From Vespula vulgaris (taxonomy: Eukaryota; Arthropoda; Insecta; Hymenoptera; Vespidae), in contig NC_066588.1 of the NCBI RefSeq assembly GCF_905475345.1, forward strand, positions 2,677,501 to 2,741,500: a DNA stretch of 64,000 nt, read 5' to 3'. The notes under the pieces are model-generated. The model saw only the letters and a program-made list of their open reading frames with translations. It searched no databases and was not told the origin of the DNA. This document shows positions 1 to 13,119 of this stretch, piece after piece; position 1 is the first letter of the stretch; every line of letters begins with the position of its first letter. A program made the translations under genes and the position numbers.

Positions 1-815
1 TATATACTACAGCTCGGGATATGCGGTTTTCGTTTCGTGAGAATTCAACGACACACGCACAGGCAGAAAAAAATGACTTCCCGGTTCACTCTCTGGATTC
101 TCTCTGCCATTGGTTGCTTTTTTCTACTTTTTCCTTTTTTTTTTTTTTTTAGAATAGATACCGTTCGATATCGATATCGAGAGTATACCAATAATACTCT
201 TTGATCTCGTCTTTTTTCTTCTAAACTTAATTTTTAACAACGAAAAAAACAACGCAACGAGCCAGCGAAAAAAGATTCCTTCGAATAGTCCGACGATCTG
301 ATTTTGAATTTTTTTCTTTTTTTTTTTTTTTTCTTTTATTTTTCTCTTCTCTTCGACAAAGGATAAAAATGTTTATTTTCATATTATAACGTAAATAAAT
401 TTAGTGTTTATCTCCTCCTCTTCTCCCCCTCGTTACCTTTCATATTCCATGAATATATCGGTGGTATGATTTTGCGTAGAACGAAACGCGAAATGCCATG
501 GAACAAGATCGAGTGTCGACCCTTCGTAGAGCCGATGTTAATCAAATCCGTTTGGTAAAGCAGATAGATGGGTTGCAATGTCACCGATGCTCGTAACCGA
601 TCAAATATAACGTAGATCGAATATAGGAGCTTTTCGTTATATACGAACTAACGTCGACTAACACTCATATTCTATATCGTCTCTACAAAGCCGCCTTACG
701 TCATCTACAAACATCGATATTACATCACCTGTAATATCTCCATGTATTCACTTATCGATATATACTTATCGATATTTCGTTTCCTATTAAATTTCATAAA
801 AATAAATATTTATTA

Positions 816-864
<49 letters not shown>

Positions 865-1814
865 GAAATAATAAAAATTTTCAGATTAAAAATATTACAG
901 TTACGCGTTGTAATATAGAACTAAAAAAATGTTTTCGTTTCGAGTTAATTTAAAAGATCTAATTTGCGTTATATCGATTAAATCTCGATCGAACGTTTAC
1001 ATTTATTTTTTCGAGCGATACACGAGGTCGATCGAAAAGTTTTTAAATCGTTCGATTATTTTTCGATCGTTCCTTTTCGAAATATTTTTGATTTAAATTT
1101 TATACCGATGATAAAAATAAAACAATTCGTTGTTATCTTTTACGATTCGGGAAAATAAAAAAAAAAAGAAACGAAGAAGAAACGAAAAAATTAGATTAAA
1201 GAAAATCGATACCTATTCGATTTCAAAAACTTTAGATCCTTTCTGCGTTAAAACAAATCTTCGAATAATTCGAAATAATCGTATCGTGTGTTATAAATTT
1301 ACCGAAGGAATAATATTTACGCGTCGTTTTATTTATCAATTCTACATTTGTTGCTTTTATTTATTCGCTCGATATTTTTATTAATTAATGATAAATATTT
1401 TGTAAAATATATGAATATTTGATTCAGTATTTATAATAATATATCGCTAAGTGATATAAATGATCGATACAAATAATTAATAATATAGTAGTTGCATCTA
1501 GATTGCGTCGACACATTAAAAACACCGAGCATCTATTTAAAATACTGACAAATTATTACATCTGTTTACAAATATCTCAAATAAAAATAAAAATAATGAC
1601 GATTATCGTATTAATCCATTAATCGTTTACTTATTCACGTACATACCTATCGATATTTTATTATTGATACCGATACAATAAATGATCGAATAAGTAAATG
1701 CCATTTTGATATCAATACATTAACGGGTCTGAAAATTTTAATAAATCGCTGATGTATGTACTTCTGAGGTTTCATTGAATTTATGTCTTATTTGAGTTCG
1801 ACTTATATACACAT

Positions 1815-1849
<35 letters not shown>

Positions 1850-2036
1850 CGAAAATATAGAATGACAAAGCTTTCTTAGAGATTAACGAAGAATTAAGCG
1901 TATTAACGCTTAAATCCACAAGTAGGATGAGAACTGAATTCTGCATGAGATGCATAAATTTATTGACCGTCGTACTTACACATCGACTAACACGACTTCC
2001 TTTTAGTCGAAGTATCTATATTGACACACATTTTCT
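1..2036. other. AT-rich noncoding DNA
   Basis: No gene supported. It includes (ATT)n at about 818-863 and a (CA)n(TA)n tract at 1812-1850. A short frame near 73 begins MTSRFTLWILSAIG, resembling a signal peptide, but it runs straight into a poly-T-derived Phe run with no splice donor. Confidence 0.6.
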
Positions 2037-2500
2037 ATCTCTCTCGGTCTCTCTCATCTAATATTTATCTTAAAATCTGTCTTTCGAAAGTCGGTAATCG
2101 TACATTCGATAATCATACATTCGAATCTATACAAACAAAACGAAATACATAAGTTGTTAATTAATTAATAGGTACGATTCAATTTCTTTTTTTATAATAA
2201 CAAGTATTTTTCAATCGTTTCTCTTTTAAAATCTGTCTTTTCAAAATCTGTCTTTTCAAAGTAAGTGTAATTAATTATAGATAAATATTCCAATCACAAA
2301 AATGAATATATAAATTGTTAATTAACTAACAAAAAATTCATTGTTATTTTTTATAATAAATATTTTCGACTTTCTCACTCTCTCTCTCTCTCTCTTTCTT
2401 CCTCTCTTCTATTTCGAAATCAATATTTCTCAAATCAGCGTACAATCGATCGTATATTCCAATGATCGAGAAATTAAATTAATTAATTGATAAAAAAAAG
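2037..2500. repeat. Degenerate tandem duplication, unit about 160-168 bp, roughly three copies
   Basis: The words TTAAAATCTGTCTTT (about 2070 and 2226), TTGTTAATTAA (about 2153 and 2315) and CATTCGATAATCATACATTCG/TATTCCAATCACAA/TATTCCAATGATCG-like segments recur at steps of about 160-168 bp. A CT-rich stretch begins each unit. Copies are strongly diverged. Confidence 0.5.
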
Positions 2501-2787
2501 AATATATTAAAAGAATATATTAAAATTTGTACAACAAAGTCTTATGGAATCGAATAAGACGAAATGATATTTTGATAAACGGACATAAAAATCACTGGTA
2601 ACTGGTGTAACGTTTAATTTTTTCCTTTCGACTATATAATATTAACGATAGCTTACTCTTTCATGCGTCGATAACCTTACCAGTGTGTCAACCACCGTGG
2701 GCCCCTCGTTCTATTTATTATTCCATGATCGTGCCAGCGATAAAGCCGTCCCACTGCTTTTACTACTCTCGTTCCACAACTCTCTTA

Positions 2788-2833
2788 CCTCCTCCTCCTC
2801 CTCCTCTTCTTCCTCCTCCTCCTCCTCCTCCTT
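2788..2833. repeat. (CTC)n trinucleotide repeat
   Basis: About 15 CTC/CCT units with a few TTC interruptions. The frames across it read as Pro, Ser or Leu runs. Confidence 0.9.
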
Positions 2834-3218
2834 CTCTTTACTCCTTCCTCTTGATCAGTACCCTTTGATCGTGGCACACTCGATCGCAAGAATTATTACA
2901 CCCTTCGTTCACGAAACGAATCGCATTTCCTTCTCGTTCGATTCGTTTCTTTCCTTTCCTCTCCTTTCCTCCACTCCTTTCGTTCCATTCCTTTCGTTTC
3001 GTTCATTCGTTCGCCATTTGACCGATTCAAGTTTATTCCAACATTAAGAACAATATACTCTCCAAAAAACAACCCCTACTTACGAAATTTCTTTGAAAAT
3101 TATATGGGAAATATCGTCTTCCAAGTGATCGAATAATTCTATACAAAGTGATTCTATATATTTCTTTTTATATTCAATTATAATTTAGTAATGTACGTTT
3201 GTAATAATTAATATTATA

Positions 3219-3385
3219 ATGTTATATGTAATAGTATTTATATTTTATTATCTATTAATTTTTATAATATTTATATAATATATACGTTATATATTTATAA
3301 TAATTATGATTTAAATATAAACATTACTAGATATGTTATATATGATAGTATTTATATTTTGTTATTTATTAATTTTATAAATTAT
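3219..3385. repeat. Two-copy AT-rich duplication, step about 114 bp
   Basis: ATGTTATATGTAATAGTATT with TATATTTTATTATCTATTAA at 3219 onward recurs as a near copy from 3333, with a handful of substitutions. Confidence 0.7.
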
Positions 3386-4039
3386 CTTGATCATTTCTAT
3401 CATATATCTATCGATCATTTATTACACGAATTCTAAAATCGTTCTAAAATCAATGTTTTTTCTTTTTTCTTAATTAGTTTACGATGTTACGATAGTTACG
3501 AGTTACGATATAAAAAAAAAATTATGAATAAACAACACCAACGCACGAAATTTCTCTTATAAGTTTAATCGAGAAACTGTTAAGTACGTTAAAATATTCG
3601 ATCAAGCAAACGATCTTAAGTAAAGATCGCTTTCTTTTCTCTTTTTCTATTTTTTCTTTTTTTTTTTTGTATGTTTTCTTCATTCATTTATAATAATACT
3701 TTATATTTGATCGAACTATTAATTTTCGATATTATCGATAAATCATTCATTCCATCAATTTCGAATTGAAGTTCAAATTTTTGTTTTCTTCCGGGAATCG
3801 CGAATGGTATTTATTGTGTTAGTATTTTAAATAAATCATCAGCGTTTATAATAAAACATCATTACGTGATATACCTAATACTTAATTATTTATAGCGACT
3901 AAAATATTCATATATATTCATAGTATATTTTACAAAATATTTTTAACCATTAATTAATAAAAATATTGATCAAATAAATAACATCGTTAAATCGATATGT
4001 TTTTTTCATAACAATATCTATTATTATAATTTCTTTCTC

Positions 4040-4043
<4 letters not shown>

Positions 4044-4118
<75 letters not shown>
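4044..4118. repeat. (CT)n microsatellite
   Basis: About 37 uninterrupted CT units; one of the longest in the window. Confidence 0.97.
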
Positions 4119-4123
<5 letters not shown>

Positions 4124-4364
4124 ACTTTCTCTTTTTGGTGGGTGGACAAAAGAATTCAAATTAAATTTTGATCAAGATGTACGACAATATATTTTGTATT
4201 GATACCCTTTCATTTTATGGTTTAATACTAAATGTCAATTGCACTTTCTTCACATTCTTTTACTTGACATTTTAATAATATAAATATATATATATAAAAT
4301 ACATTATAATGGTGGAAAAAACAGTATGAAAGAAAACTTAAGTGATACTATATCATTGCTATTT

Positions 4365-4565
4365 CGAAAATTTATTACAAGTATAATACATTTCTATCAT
4401 TCAAACCGTTAAGCATTTTATGGCTTATACTGTAGCATAGTAGTAATATAACCATAAAGTTTAACTGCTCGATCAAAATAAATACAAGTCAAATTGAAAA
4501 GTTTTAATCAAAATAATATGAATTATAATTTTCATAAAAAGAAGAATATTTTGAAATCGATTATA
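4365..4565 (+). repeat. Dispersed repeat, copy A (partner at 43530-43725)
   Basis: The ordered words CAAGTATAATACA, AAGCATTTTATGGC, GAAAAGTTTTAATCAAAATA, TCATAAAAAGAAG and ATATTTTGAAATCG match, in the same order and orientation, a segment 39 kb away. No coding capacity. Probably an old transposon fragment or segmental copy. Confidence 0.6.
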
Positions 4566-4760
4566 ACGTAAGATCTGGTAAGTCCGAACGAGACGAGATT
4601 AGTACGTGTTATCAACTTTCAAGTTCGAAATCTTAGCCGATCTGATCTTACTTGATTGCACTTGACTGCACATTTAATACTCCAAAACTAATTACTTCAA
4701 CTAATATTATACTGTTTTATCCATCCACCAATGTTGAATAAAATCTCGATACGTTGTATA

Positions 4761-4762
<2 letters not shown>

Positions 4763-4798
<36 letters not shown>
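4763..4798. repeat. (AT)n microsatellite
   Basis: About 18 perfect AT units. Confidence 0.95.
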
Positions 4799-4799
<1 letters not shown>

Positions 4800-6617
4800 T
4801 CGATCGTTATTATTAATCTAAAAATTTAATTTTCTATTGTTAATTTTAATTTTAAAAAAGTACTATTATAACATCCCATAGATCCTGTTTAAAAAGCAAT
4901 TTTTTCTCTCGATTAATATAAACATCGATAAAATCGCTAAGTATAATCTTATAACAGATTATACTTATATAATATCTATACTTAATAAATCCTATTAATT
5001 TTTGAAAAGATCATTAATTATTCAGATATTTTAATTTCGATCAATACCACTGAAAGATCGACGTAATATCGTTCACAAAAAAGTGATTCTTATTTTAATA
5101 ATTTCTCTTAGAAATTCTATTAGAATCTCATAGATTCCTTCTATCTGTCCACAAGAAAAAAAAAAAAAGATTAATTATTATAAAAATCGATAAAATTCGT
5201 ATACTATACTATTGCAATCGTAATCGTATCATAATATACATATTCGATCATTATTAATTTACGAAAATATCATTAGATAGATCGTTTATTCGATCATCTC
5301 GATTTATATTAGATCTCTCCATAAATAGAACGACGCCCACGAATGTCGAGACGATCGATCGAACGAACGAACGAACGAACGATCCATCGATCGAACGATC
5401 GATCGATCCTCGACAAGAGAAATTTTCTTGAGACTTTTCAATTTCCTTGGTCGTGTACTTCGAGTGTGTCGCGTTCTCAACACCGTCACTTCACAAACCC
5501 CCCCTCTAACCCTTCCCACCCCTCTCCAACCCCCCTACAACCCCCCACCCTCACAACCAGCTACCAGTCCCCCTTTTGTTTTACATAATTACGCATTATA
5601 TAGTCGGGACGAAACGACTCTCGCAATTTTTCACGCTGCGGACGGGTGCACCGTAAAATGTGTACTACAGGAGCCCCTCGTCGCTCGTTACTCATGTAAC
5701 ATTCATTATATTCCTCGTCCTCGATTAAACGGAACGATCTTGCTAGCTGGCATATCCGGCAAAATGAGCTGCTTTCAGAAACTTCTCTTATTTCCCGATC
5801 GATTACCATCTGACTTAGTAGATGCGATTGAAAAAACGAATAGAACGAAGTAATAACGTTAAACGAGTATTTAGAAAAAAATATTTTTAACAAAATTCGT
5901 TCGAAGGACTGTTTGGGATAAATATCTATGAAATAGGTTAGGTATATATCTTGCATGAAAGAAAATAAGATAAAATAAAATAAAATAAAATAAAACATCT
6001 TAAGGATTAACTAGATTAGAACACGAATCGTCTGTTTGGTTTTCTTCGTTTTCGATTAAAAAAATATTTAATATTTAAATAGTTAATTAGTTTCGTTCAC
6101 AGTAGATTAACGATTGACGAAGCTCATTAATTTAAACGATTAGAATAATATAATATAATACCTATAGAAAATATTATAACGCAATATATAGTATATAGAA
6201 AATATTATAATACGATATACAAGGATATAAAGAAAATAATCAGTGCTACGATAGTAATAACATTTATAACATAACTTATAAGAAGACTTACAAAGTAGAA
6301 GAAGAAACTCACTTGGTTTACGACGTTACACACCGACAATGACTCGTGTAAGACTGATACGAGCGAGGACATTCGTTCGAAATGAACGACCGAACGGTTA
6401 TCTTATTATCAAAACAGAAAAAGTAGGAAAACAAAATAAAAGAAAGAACGATCTAATCTAACCGAGAATCAAAATAATAACGTTCCATTCTAGTAATAAT
6501 AATAATGTTGTCAAACCGCTCTAACGTAGGATAGGCGAGAACGTGTTTATACGTCGTATAAGGCGAGAATGACCTTAGGCTGTGTTCATACATATACACG
6601 AAACTTTGCGAAAGCAG

Positions 6618-6618
<1 letters not shown>
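4799..6618. other. Noncoding DNA with one more complex block (5430-5860)
   Basis: Mostly AT-rich. Bases 5345-5410 hold an (GATC/GAAC)n-like tract. Between 5428 and 5853 a plus-strand frame of about 141 codons and a minus-strand frame of 145 codons overlap. The plus frame contains a non-repetitive stretch (SRDETTLAIFHAADG, FPDRLPSDLVDAIE). I recognise no family and see no paired splice sites, so I do not call a gene. Confidence 0.4.
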
Positions 6619-6619
<1 letters not shown>

Positions 6620-6664
<45 letters not shown>

Positions 6665-6670
6665 CTCTCT
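6620..6670. repeat. (CT)n microsatellite
   Basis: About 25 CT units with one CG interruption. The non-repetitive block 6690-6960 follows it. Confidence 0.95.
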
Positions 6671-7765
6671 ATCTTCTCTGTTTACCAGACGTTCAAACAT
6701 TTGTCGGCATAGCACAGGACCGACGACATTATCGCTGTCCACGATATCCTTCTCCTCGAACGATATCATCCTGGCTGGTCTCGAGATTATCCGTCAATAT
6801 TGAACGTTCGGCCACAATGGACAGAATCTAGTGAATACCACGTTATAAGCCGCGTTACGAGCATCAACGAACACCCATATAACAGCAACGTGCTTGCTTC
6901 GTCGTTTGCCAAATGACCATAAAATAGAACGTTAAAGCATTTCGAGAAATAAGTGTTATTCTCTGTCAATTCTTTAACAACGATTAAATTAAAAAAAAAG
7001 AAGAAAGAAAAGCACGTAAGTATCCGTATATGTATCTGAAATGTAATGTCAAATTTTTGGTTAAAAACGTGATATTCGTATATGTAGTATCATCATTGTT
7101 TTGTAGGTTATGTATGTAGATACGTGTATGTATATATATATATATATTTTGTGAGTTTCTTCCCAATGGGACAGGACATGTACGTTATATACTTTAATCT
7201 TTTATGTGTAACATCTTATCTCACTTTAAACTTGGAATATTAGACACTGATATAGGTTATATCTATCTACAAGTTATATCTGACATATCTATAACCTCAT
7301 CTTACATATCACTTTGAATATTGGAATATAAAATATATAAATAGATCCATTATAATTATTGTAATTTATATCGTTAATTGTAAAATGATATTTATAATAT
7401 ATTACAATAATTCATTTGTTATATTGTTTATAAGTGCTTCTTAAAGAAACTTTCTTGATTTATACACTTTTTCTCTCCACTATATATACATATTACAACG
7501 ATAATTGAATAAAAATAATATACAATATACAATATATACGTATATATATCCTAATGAATATTAGGTTAAACAACGTAACACCAAACTCGTAATTAACAAA
7601 GTAACTATCATGGTCATCATTCAAAGAAGCGTTCAATTAAAGTTCATAAAGTTTCGTGAATTTTTTTTTCGTATTGTTCAGTAGTTTCAAAAGTGGAATG
7701 AATAGTTGTGTTGAGCCATCGAGTAAGATTATATATCCGTTAGAATCCTCTCCTATCCTCGCATA

Positions 7766-7849
<84 letters not shown>

Positions 7850-8074
7850 TGCTGTCTTTGTCTGTCTCTGTCTCGCTACTAATTACTTCGTCTAAATTTC
7901 AAATTTAACTGAAATTTCTCTCCGGAAACCACTGGAAAGTCCTCTTGTAATATCGCTCGTAATTTCGCTAGATAGAAAATTTTGTCCTGTAAAGTGATAC
8001 CTTTTGTATCCAATATTCTTTAACAAATATTTCTGGCAACATTCATCTCATCGACAATATTAATTCTTTTTTAT
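6671..8074. other. Noncoding DNA; complex block 6690-6960 then AT-rich
   Basis: Bases 6690-6960 are non-repetitive and CpG-containing. A minus frame from ATG at 6767-6769 reads MISFEEKDIVDSDN... and meets a donor-like CTG|GTAAAC near 6690, but no acceptor or family match supports an exon. (TC)n lies at 7769-7841. The remainder is AT-rich with nothing recognised. Confidence 0.4.
7769..7841. repeat. (TC)n microsatellite
   Basis: Two runs of TC separated by TTTG. Confidence 0.95.
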
Positions 8075-8077
8075 TAC

Positions 8078-8412
8078 TTTTATACAATGTAAAATAAATT
8101 GCATGTAAAAGAAAAATAATATTTATGGAATATGTGTGTACGTATTCGTTCTATTTCTTTAAAAAAAAAAAATACTTGTATGTGATGTACAATAATTTCA
8201 TGTAAAAAAAAAAAAATTGTCGAGTCTCTGTATGAGTATGTGTGTATATATATATATATATGTATATATATTCGTCATATTCCTTTTGAAAAATATATTT
8301 ACTCGTATGTAATATAAAATAATTTTATATAAAAAAAAAATATTCGTCTTGTCTCTGTGTACGTGTGTGTACATATATGTATTCGTCCAGTTCCTTTTAA
8401 AAAATATACTTC
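8078..8412. repeat. Three-unit tandem array, units about 91-127 bp
   Basis: ACTTTTATACAATGTAAAATAA (about 8077), ACTTGTATGTGATGTACAATAA (8174) and ACTCGTATGTAATATAAAATAA (8301) each start a unit. Each continues through poly(A), TGTGTGTAC/TATA and TATTCGT..TTCCTTTTRAAAAATAT. Length varies through an embedded (TA)n. Confidence 0.75.
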
Positions 8413-9577
8413 ACATTATTAATACTTTTATCCGACGTCATAGATACTAAAGGCGGTACTTTATCCCACGCATTCGACCGCAATTTTTCATTTCACATCG
8501 GCTAATCCTGAATCAACGCTCATAATATCCTACCTCGCTGCCTTATCCCGTAATCCGATTGGACACGCGCGTCTACTCCTCGGAATCGTCCTGACGTTCT
8601 GCGGAGCGATTGGCTCGCTTGTAAGTGAAAAAAAAAAAGACAAAACAAAAAAAAAGTAGTCCAAAAAATAATTGAAGTAAAAGAAAAAAGAAATAAAAAA
8701 AAAACGCAAAAATTCTTTTTTTAACGATTCACACCCCACTCGGAACAAATATACGCGATATATAGAAATGAAAATTATAGAAAAAATTGTTTGCGAAGAC
8801 AACTTTTCTTTCGTTAACTTTTCAAAATCTGTCTTCAATTCGTATCGCAACTCCACACGAAAGATGTACGACATATTCGGTTGATAATTATTTTACTAAT
8901 TGATTTTACTACTTGATTAACTAAAATACTTCTTTTTCATTTGCAATGATTTAAAGAGATAATGGAAAAAAAGAAAATAGAAACGTAACAATAAATTTCT
9001 TTCGTAACGATTCATACGACGATACGACGTAATCAAAATTATACTATGGATCGATAGTTAACGATTAACGATATCTATCTCTCTCTCTCTCTCTAATTTT
9101 CAACAAACAAACAAACAAACAAACAAACAAAAGTGCAACCAATCGAGAAGAATAAAAAAAGAAAGAAAGAGGAGGACAAAAAGGGGAAGAAAAAAAAACA
9201 GAAAATTGAAAGAAAAGTACATGGACGTGAACGATGTAAAACGCGTGGCAAAGCTGCCTCGAGAAGGAAGAAAGCTCAACAAATTGAAACGTCCTTGGTA
9301 AGAGGTGCGAGAAAGAGGGGTGAAGAGGGGGAGGAAGGGGAGGAAGGGGAGAAACGGGAGGAGAAAAAAAGACAGCGAAACGGGGTTTCGGGCAGGAAGG
9401 AGAAAGCAGGAAAAGCTCGGGCGTGGAAAAGCGACGAGCTTCCGATAAAACTCTTTCGCGTATATACAAGGACAGGGTTTTTCGTTTAGAGGAAAATGGA
9501 ACATTCGAACTCTCCATCTCGACGGGACGAGATCGACCGTAAAAGTTCAAGCTCGCGTGTCGGATAGAAACATAGAG

Positions 9578-9581
<4 letters not shown>
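8413..9581. other. Noncoding DNA with purine-rich tracts
   Basis: Bases 8440-8620 are non-repetitive. Bases 9130-9480 are a long purine-rich stretch that gives open frames on both strands (Lys/Glu/Arg or Phe/Leu/Pro). (AAAC)n lies at 9103-9129. No gene supported. Confidence 0.5.

Positions 9582-9631
<50 letters not shown>
9582..9631. repeat. (TA)n(TG)n microsatellite
   Basis: About 20 TA units followed by a short TG run. Confidence 0.95.
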
Positions 9632-10525
9632 ATAGAAGGAAAAATACATAGAAAAATAGATAAAGAGAGAGAGAGAGAATGTCTTCTTCGAAACGAGCAT
9701 CGGCATGTGAAACGATCGTTCCTAAAATTTTGTCGTTTATAAAAATGAAAGATAAAAAAGGTAAGAAACAAGAATTTTCTTAAAGATCGTAGGGAAATTG
9801 TTTTCCTTAGAGAAAGACTGAGTCATTAAAGTTCTTTAAGAATCATCGACGTAACTACGACGAAACTAGGATTAATTAGCGAGTCAAGCTCGAGAATGAA
9901 AGAGAAGTTTTTTCTATTTGATTAATCGTATCTCGGTATAAAATCGTTTTTCCAAAGCGAGATCAAGATTGATCGTGTTGAAGATAGTTAGCCTTCATGT
10001 TTGAACGATACGAAATATTTTTTGACTAACTAGATATAAGTATAACTCTCTCTCTCTATTTGTAAAAAAGTAGTAATATGAAAAATTACGATCGCATAGA
10101 TATGTAAATTTGAAAAAAAAAAAAAAAAGAAATAAAAGATATAAGAGAATCCATATCTACGATTCGTTGTAATAAATTATTCGTAAATTGTTGGATTGTC
10201 GAACGATCAGACAAAACAAAACAGAAAAAAAAAGCGACAAAATTTGTCTACCCATCCCGTATTGGCATGAATTTTCTTTTTTTCGTTTTCTCTTTTTTCC
10301 CCTCTTCTTTTTTTTTCTTTTTTGATTTTTTCTTTCTTTTTTATTTTTTAATGCCGTCGAATAAAAACACGTGGAGTACGTGTATCGTAATTCCCCATGA
10401 AAAATTATTCATGGTTTCATATATCAGGTGGTGCTATGGTACGGGCAGTAGATGAAACCGTTTTTGGTCAGCCGGGAATACATTTGACACACTCACGCAC
10501 GAAGTATGAACGTAGGTATAAACAT

Positions 10526-10556
<31 letters not shown>

Positions 10557-11069
10557 ATACATACATAAATATATATATAATATGTATGTATGTATGTATG
10601 TATGTATACTTTTTTCGGTTCATCGGTTCATCCCTCGGCTAAATCCATCATGAAAATTAAAGCCGAAATTAAAACGTGCAACATGTTTTTCGAGATCACG
10701 AAGGTCCAGAGTTGTCGATTCACAGAAAATTAAATTGACAAATATTGAGAAAAGTCTAATTCCACGAACACGTTTAAAGAAATAATTAAATCCAATAATA
10801 ATTACATATATACAGATATTCTTAAAATTACTATCGAATCTTTATACGTCTTTATACGTCTTGGATAAAAACTTCTTACGTCTTAAATGATTCTTACGCT
10901 GTACGTAAAGAAGAGAGAAGAAAGGGGTTAAAAACGAAAAAATGAGAAACTAAAAAGAAGAAGATAAAAAAAGAATATGAAAGAAAAGAGAAGGAAATAA
11001 GAAAGACGATTGGTCTGACGATATTTTTTACAGGGCAATAGTCTTGTTTGGTCCTTGGACTTTCAGACG
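9632..11069. other. Noncoding DNA
   Basis: Contains poly(T) at 10280-10350, (CA)n(TA)n at 10523-10556 and (GTAT)n at 10583-10608. A short non-repetitive stretch at 10395-10500 has a frame starting MVRAVDETVFGQPG that soon enters the repeat. No gene supported. Confidence 0.5.
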
Positions 11070-12161
11070 ATACATATATACATACATAAATACATATATA
11101 CATACACACACACACACATATATGTATATAAGTATATATATATACGTACGTACATACGATATAGAAACGTACATGCTCTTCCGAAAGTTCGTACACAGTG
11201 AGTGCACTTTTTCGTCGCGACGACCCTTCGCTTCCGAGACTAATGGTTTGCATTAACCTCTGACCCTCGAGTTGAGGTCGACTCGCGGAGGACCTCCGGC
11301 CAAGATAGGGGAGGTCGACAGAGAAATACTTCGGTTCGACCTCTCCAAAATTCGGCGCCGCCACGACCTACGTAGTACTCTTGGTTTAACCGCGAACGTT
11401 TTGTGTTTTTACGATGTCGTACGATGTCCCTCGTGTTCGCCTCACTGGACCCAGTTAAACGATCTGATCTTTAACGACGACGATAATCGATTTTTTGCAT
11501 TTTCTTTTCTTTCTTTTTTTCTTATTTTTTTTTCTCTTTTTTTCTTTTTTTTTTTTTTTTTGATGGGTAGGTAATTTTAAATTCTTGAATAAATAAAGAG
11601 AAAAGATAGAGGAAGTAACTTACTAAGTCGGGAGAAAAAAATTATTTCTTTACTTTTTTTAATCGATTAAATATAAATATAACTGAGTTCTTTGTTTTCT
11701 TTCTTTTTAATAAGTAGTAATTTTAATTTTTAAAAAAAGGAAAAAATGTACGTTCGTTCAGTATCTATGAAATCAATGTTTAATGTTTCAAGATTGAGAT
11801 GAAGTATATACATATACATACATATATATGAATATATATATATGTATGTATGTATGTATGTATAAACGTTTAGACATTAGTATTGAAAATCATTTTGAGT
11901 AAATGTTATTTCGAACGTAGGAAAATGAATGAGCATGAAAAAGAGAGAGAATAAAATAACGATTTTGAAATATGAGAGTTTACAGAAAGAGTTTCTTGGT
12001 ATCCATTACGTGTTCGTTACGGATCTAACTACATAAGCTATCGGATATCCAAAGCTTGCACAGAGACTAAGTAAAATAGAGAATAAATTCTACATGTAGA
12101 TATTTAACGTATCCTTACCATGATCTATATGATCCATATATGTAGTAAAATAAAATAGAAA

Positions 12162-12163
<2 letters not shown>
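11070..12163. other. Noncoding DNA with a GC-rich block at 11190-11480
   Basis: (TA/TACA)n mix at 11070-11160. The block 11190-11480 is CpG-rich and non-repetitive, with frames on both strands (minus 11150-11364 starts MAAPNFGEVEPKYFS; plus starts MRSTRGGPPAKIG). Neither is recognised. A donor-like CACA|GTGAGTG on the plus strand lies near 11200. (TA)n(TGTA)n at 11832-11865. Confidence 0.45.

Positions 12164-12198
<35 letters not shown>
12164..12198. repeat. (AT)n microsatellite
   Basis: About 17 AT units, in a broader TA-rich region extending to 12350. Confidence 0.95.
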
Positions 12199-12201
<3 letters not shown>

Positions 12202-13074
12202 TAAAAATAATTTACATATGAAAACCGTATATGTATATAATATATATATAATATATATAATAATAAATATATATATATGTACATACATATCAATATTGAT
12301 ATATATGTACACAGATATCAATATCCATATATATAAATATATGTTCAAATATAGTAGATCTTGATTAGCAAATAATACAAATAAATTAAAGGAAGATCAA
12401 AGTATCGAGACAGAATTCTTCGAAAATTGACAAGCTTGTAGCGTAAATGTTTGCGTTAGCTCTTGAAAGAGTGACAGAGAGGGGGAAGAGAGAGAGAAAG
12501 AGAAAGAGAGAAAAAGAGAGAGCAGAAGATACGATGAACGTATGAGAGATTAAGAGCATAGAATCGGCCTACCGGTATACATATATACATCTCACGATCC
12601 AAGCAGGCGTGCTCGTTACACGGCTTAACCGTACAACTAGGATGATACATGGCCTCGTGTGGTTATCGCGTGTCTACGGCTTTAGATCCGCTTTCAAACG
12701 CTTTACGGAAGTCTTGGATCTTCGTAGTTAGAGGAGGACTGGATACGTATATTTACATGTAAGTATATATATATAAACATATATATATACATATATATAT
12801 GTATGTATGTATGTATATATATATAGCGTAGGTATCATTTACACGCATGGAATGTCAATGTAAAGCATACGTATTACGTTAATATAAGTCATAACACATA
12901 TGTATATATCTATATATGGTAAATATCTGTCTACACATATGAGAGGAATGAGATGAATTTCTATGATATAAAAACTCTCGGATGCGTGAGGCACAACCAG
13001 ATAGAAAATATTCTAACATATTTTGTTTTTTTTTTCTTTCTTTTTCTTTTTTTTATAAAACTTCATATCTCTCT

Positions 13075-13119
<45 letters not shown>

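Noticed and set aside
73..150. Signal-peptide-like MTSRFTLWILSAIGC at the left edge
   Set aside because: It runs into a poly-T-encoded Phe stretch and stop with no donor site; the hydrophobicity is explained by T-rich DNA.
5561..5998. Minus-strand 145-codon frame containing FCRICQ, suggestive of a RING-CH (MARCH) finger
   Set aside because: Only the first CxxC is present; the later Cys/His ligands of RING-CH are absent and a plus-strand frame overlaps it.
9065..9706. 213-codon minus-strand frame and overlapping frames on both strands
   Set aside because: The span is purine- or pyrimidine-rich low complexity plus a TA repeat; length is explained by lack of stops in such tracts.
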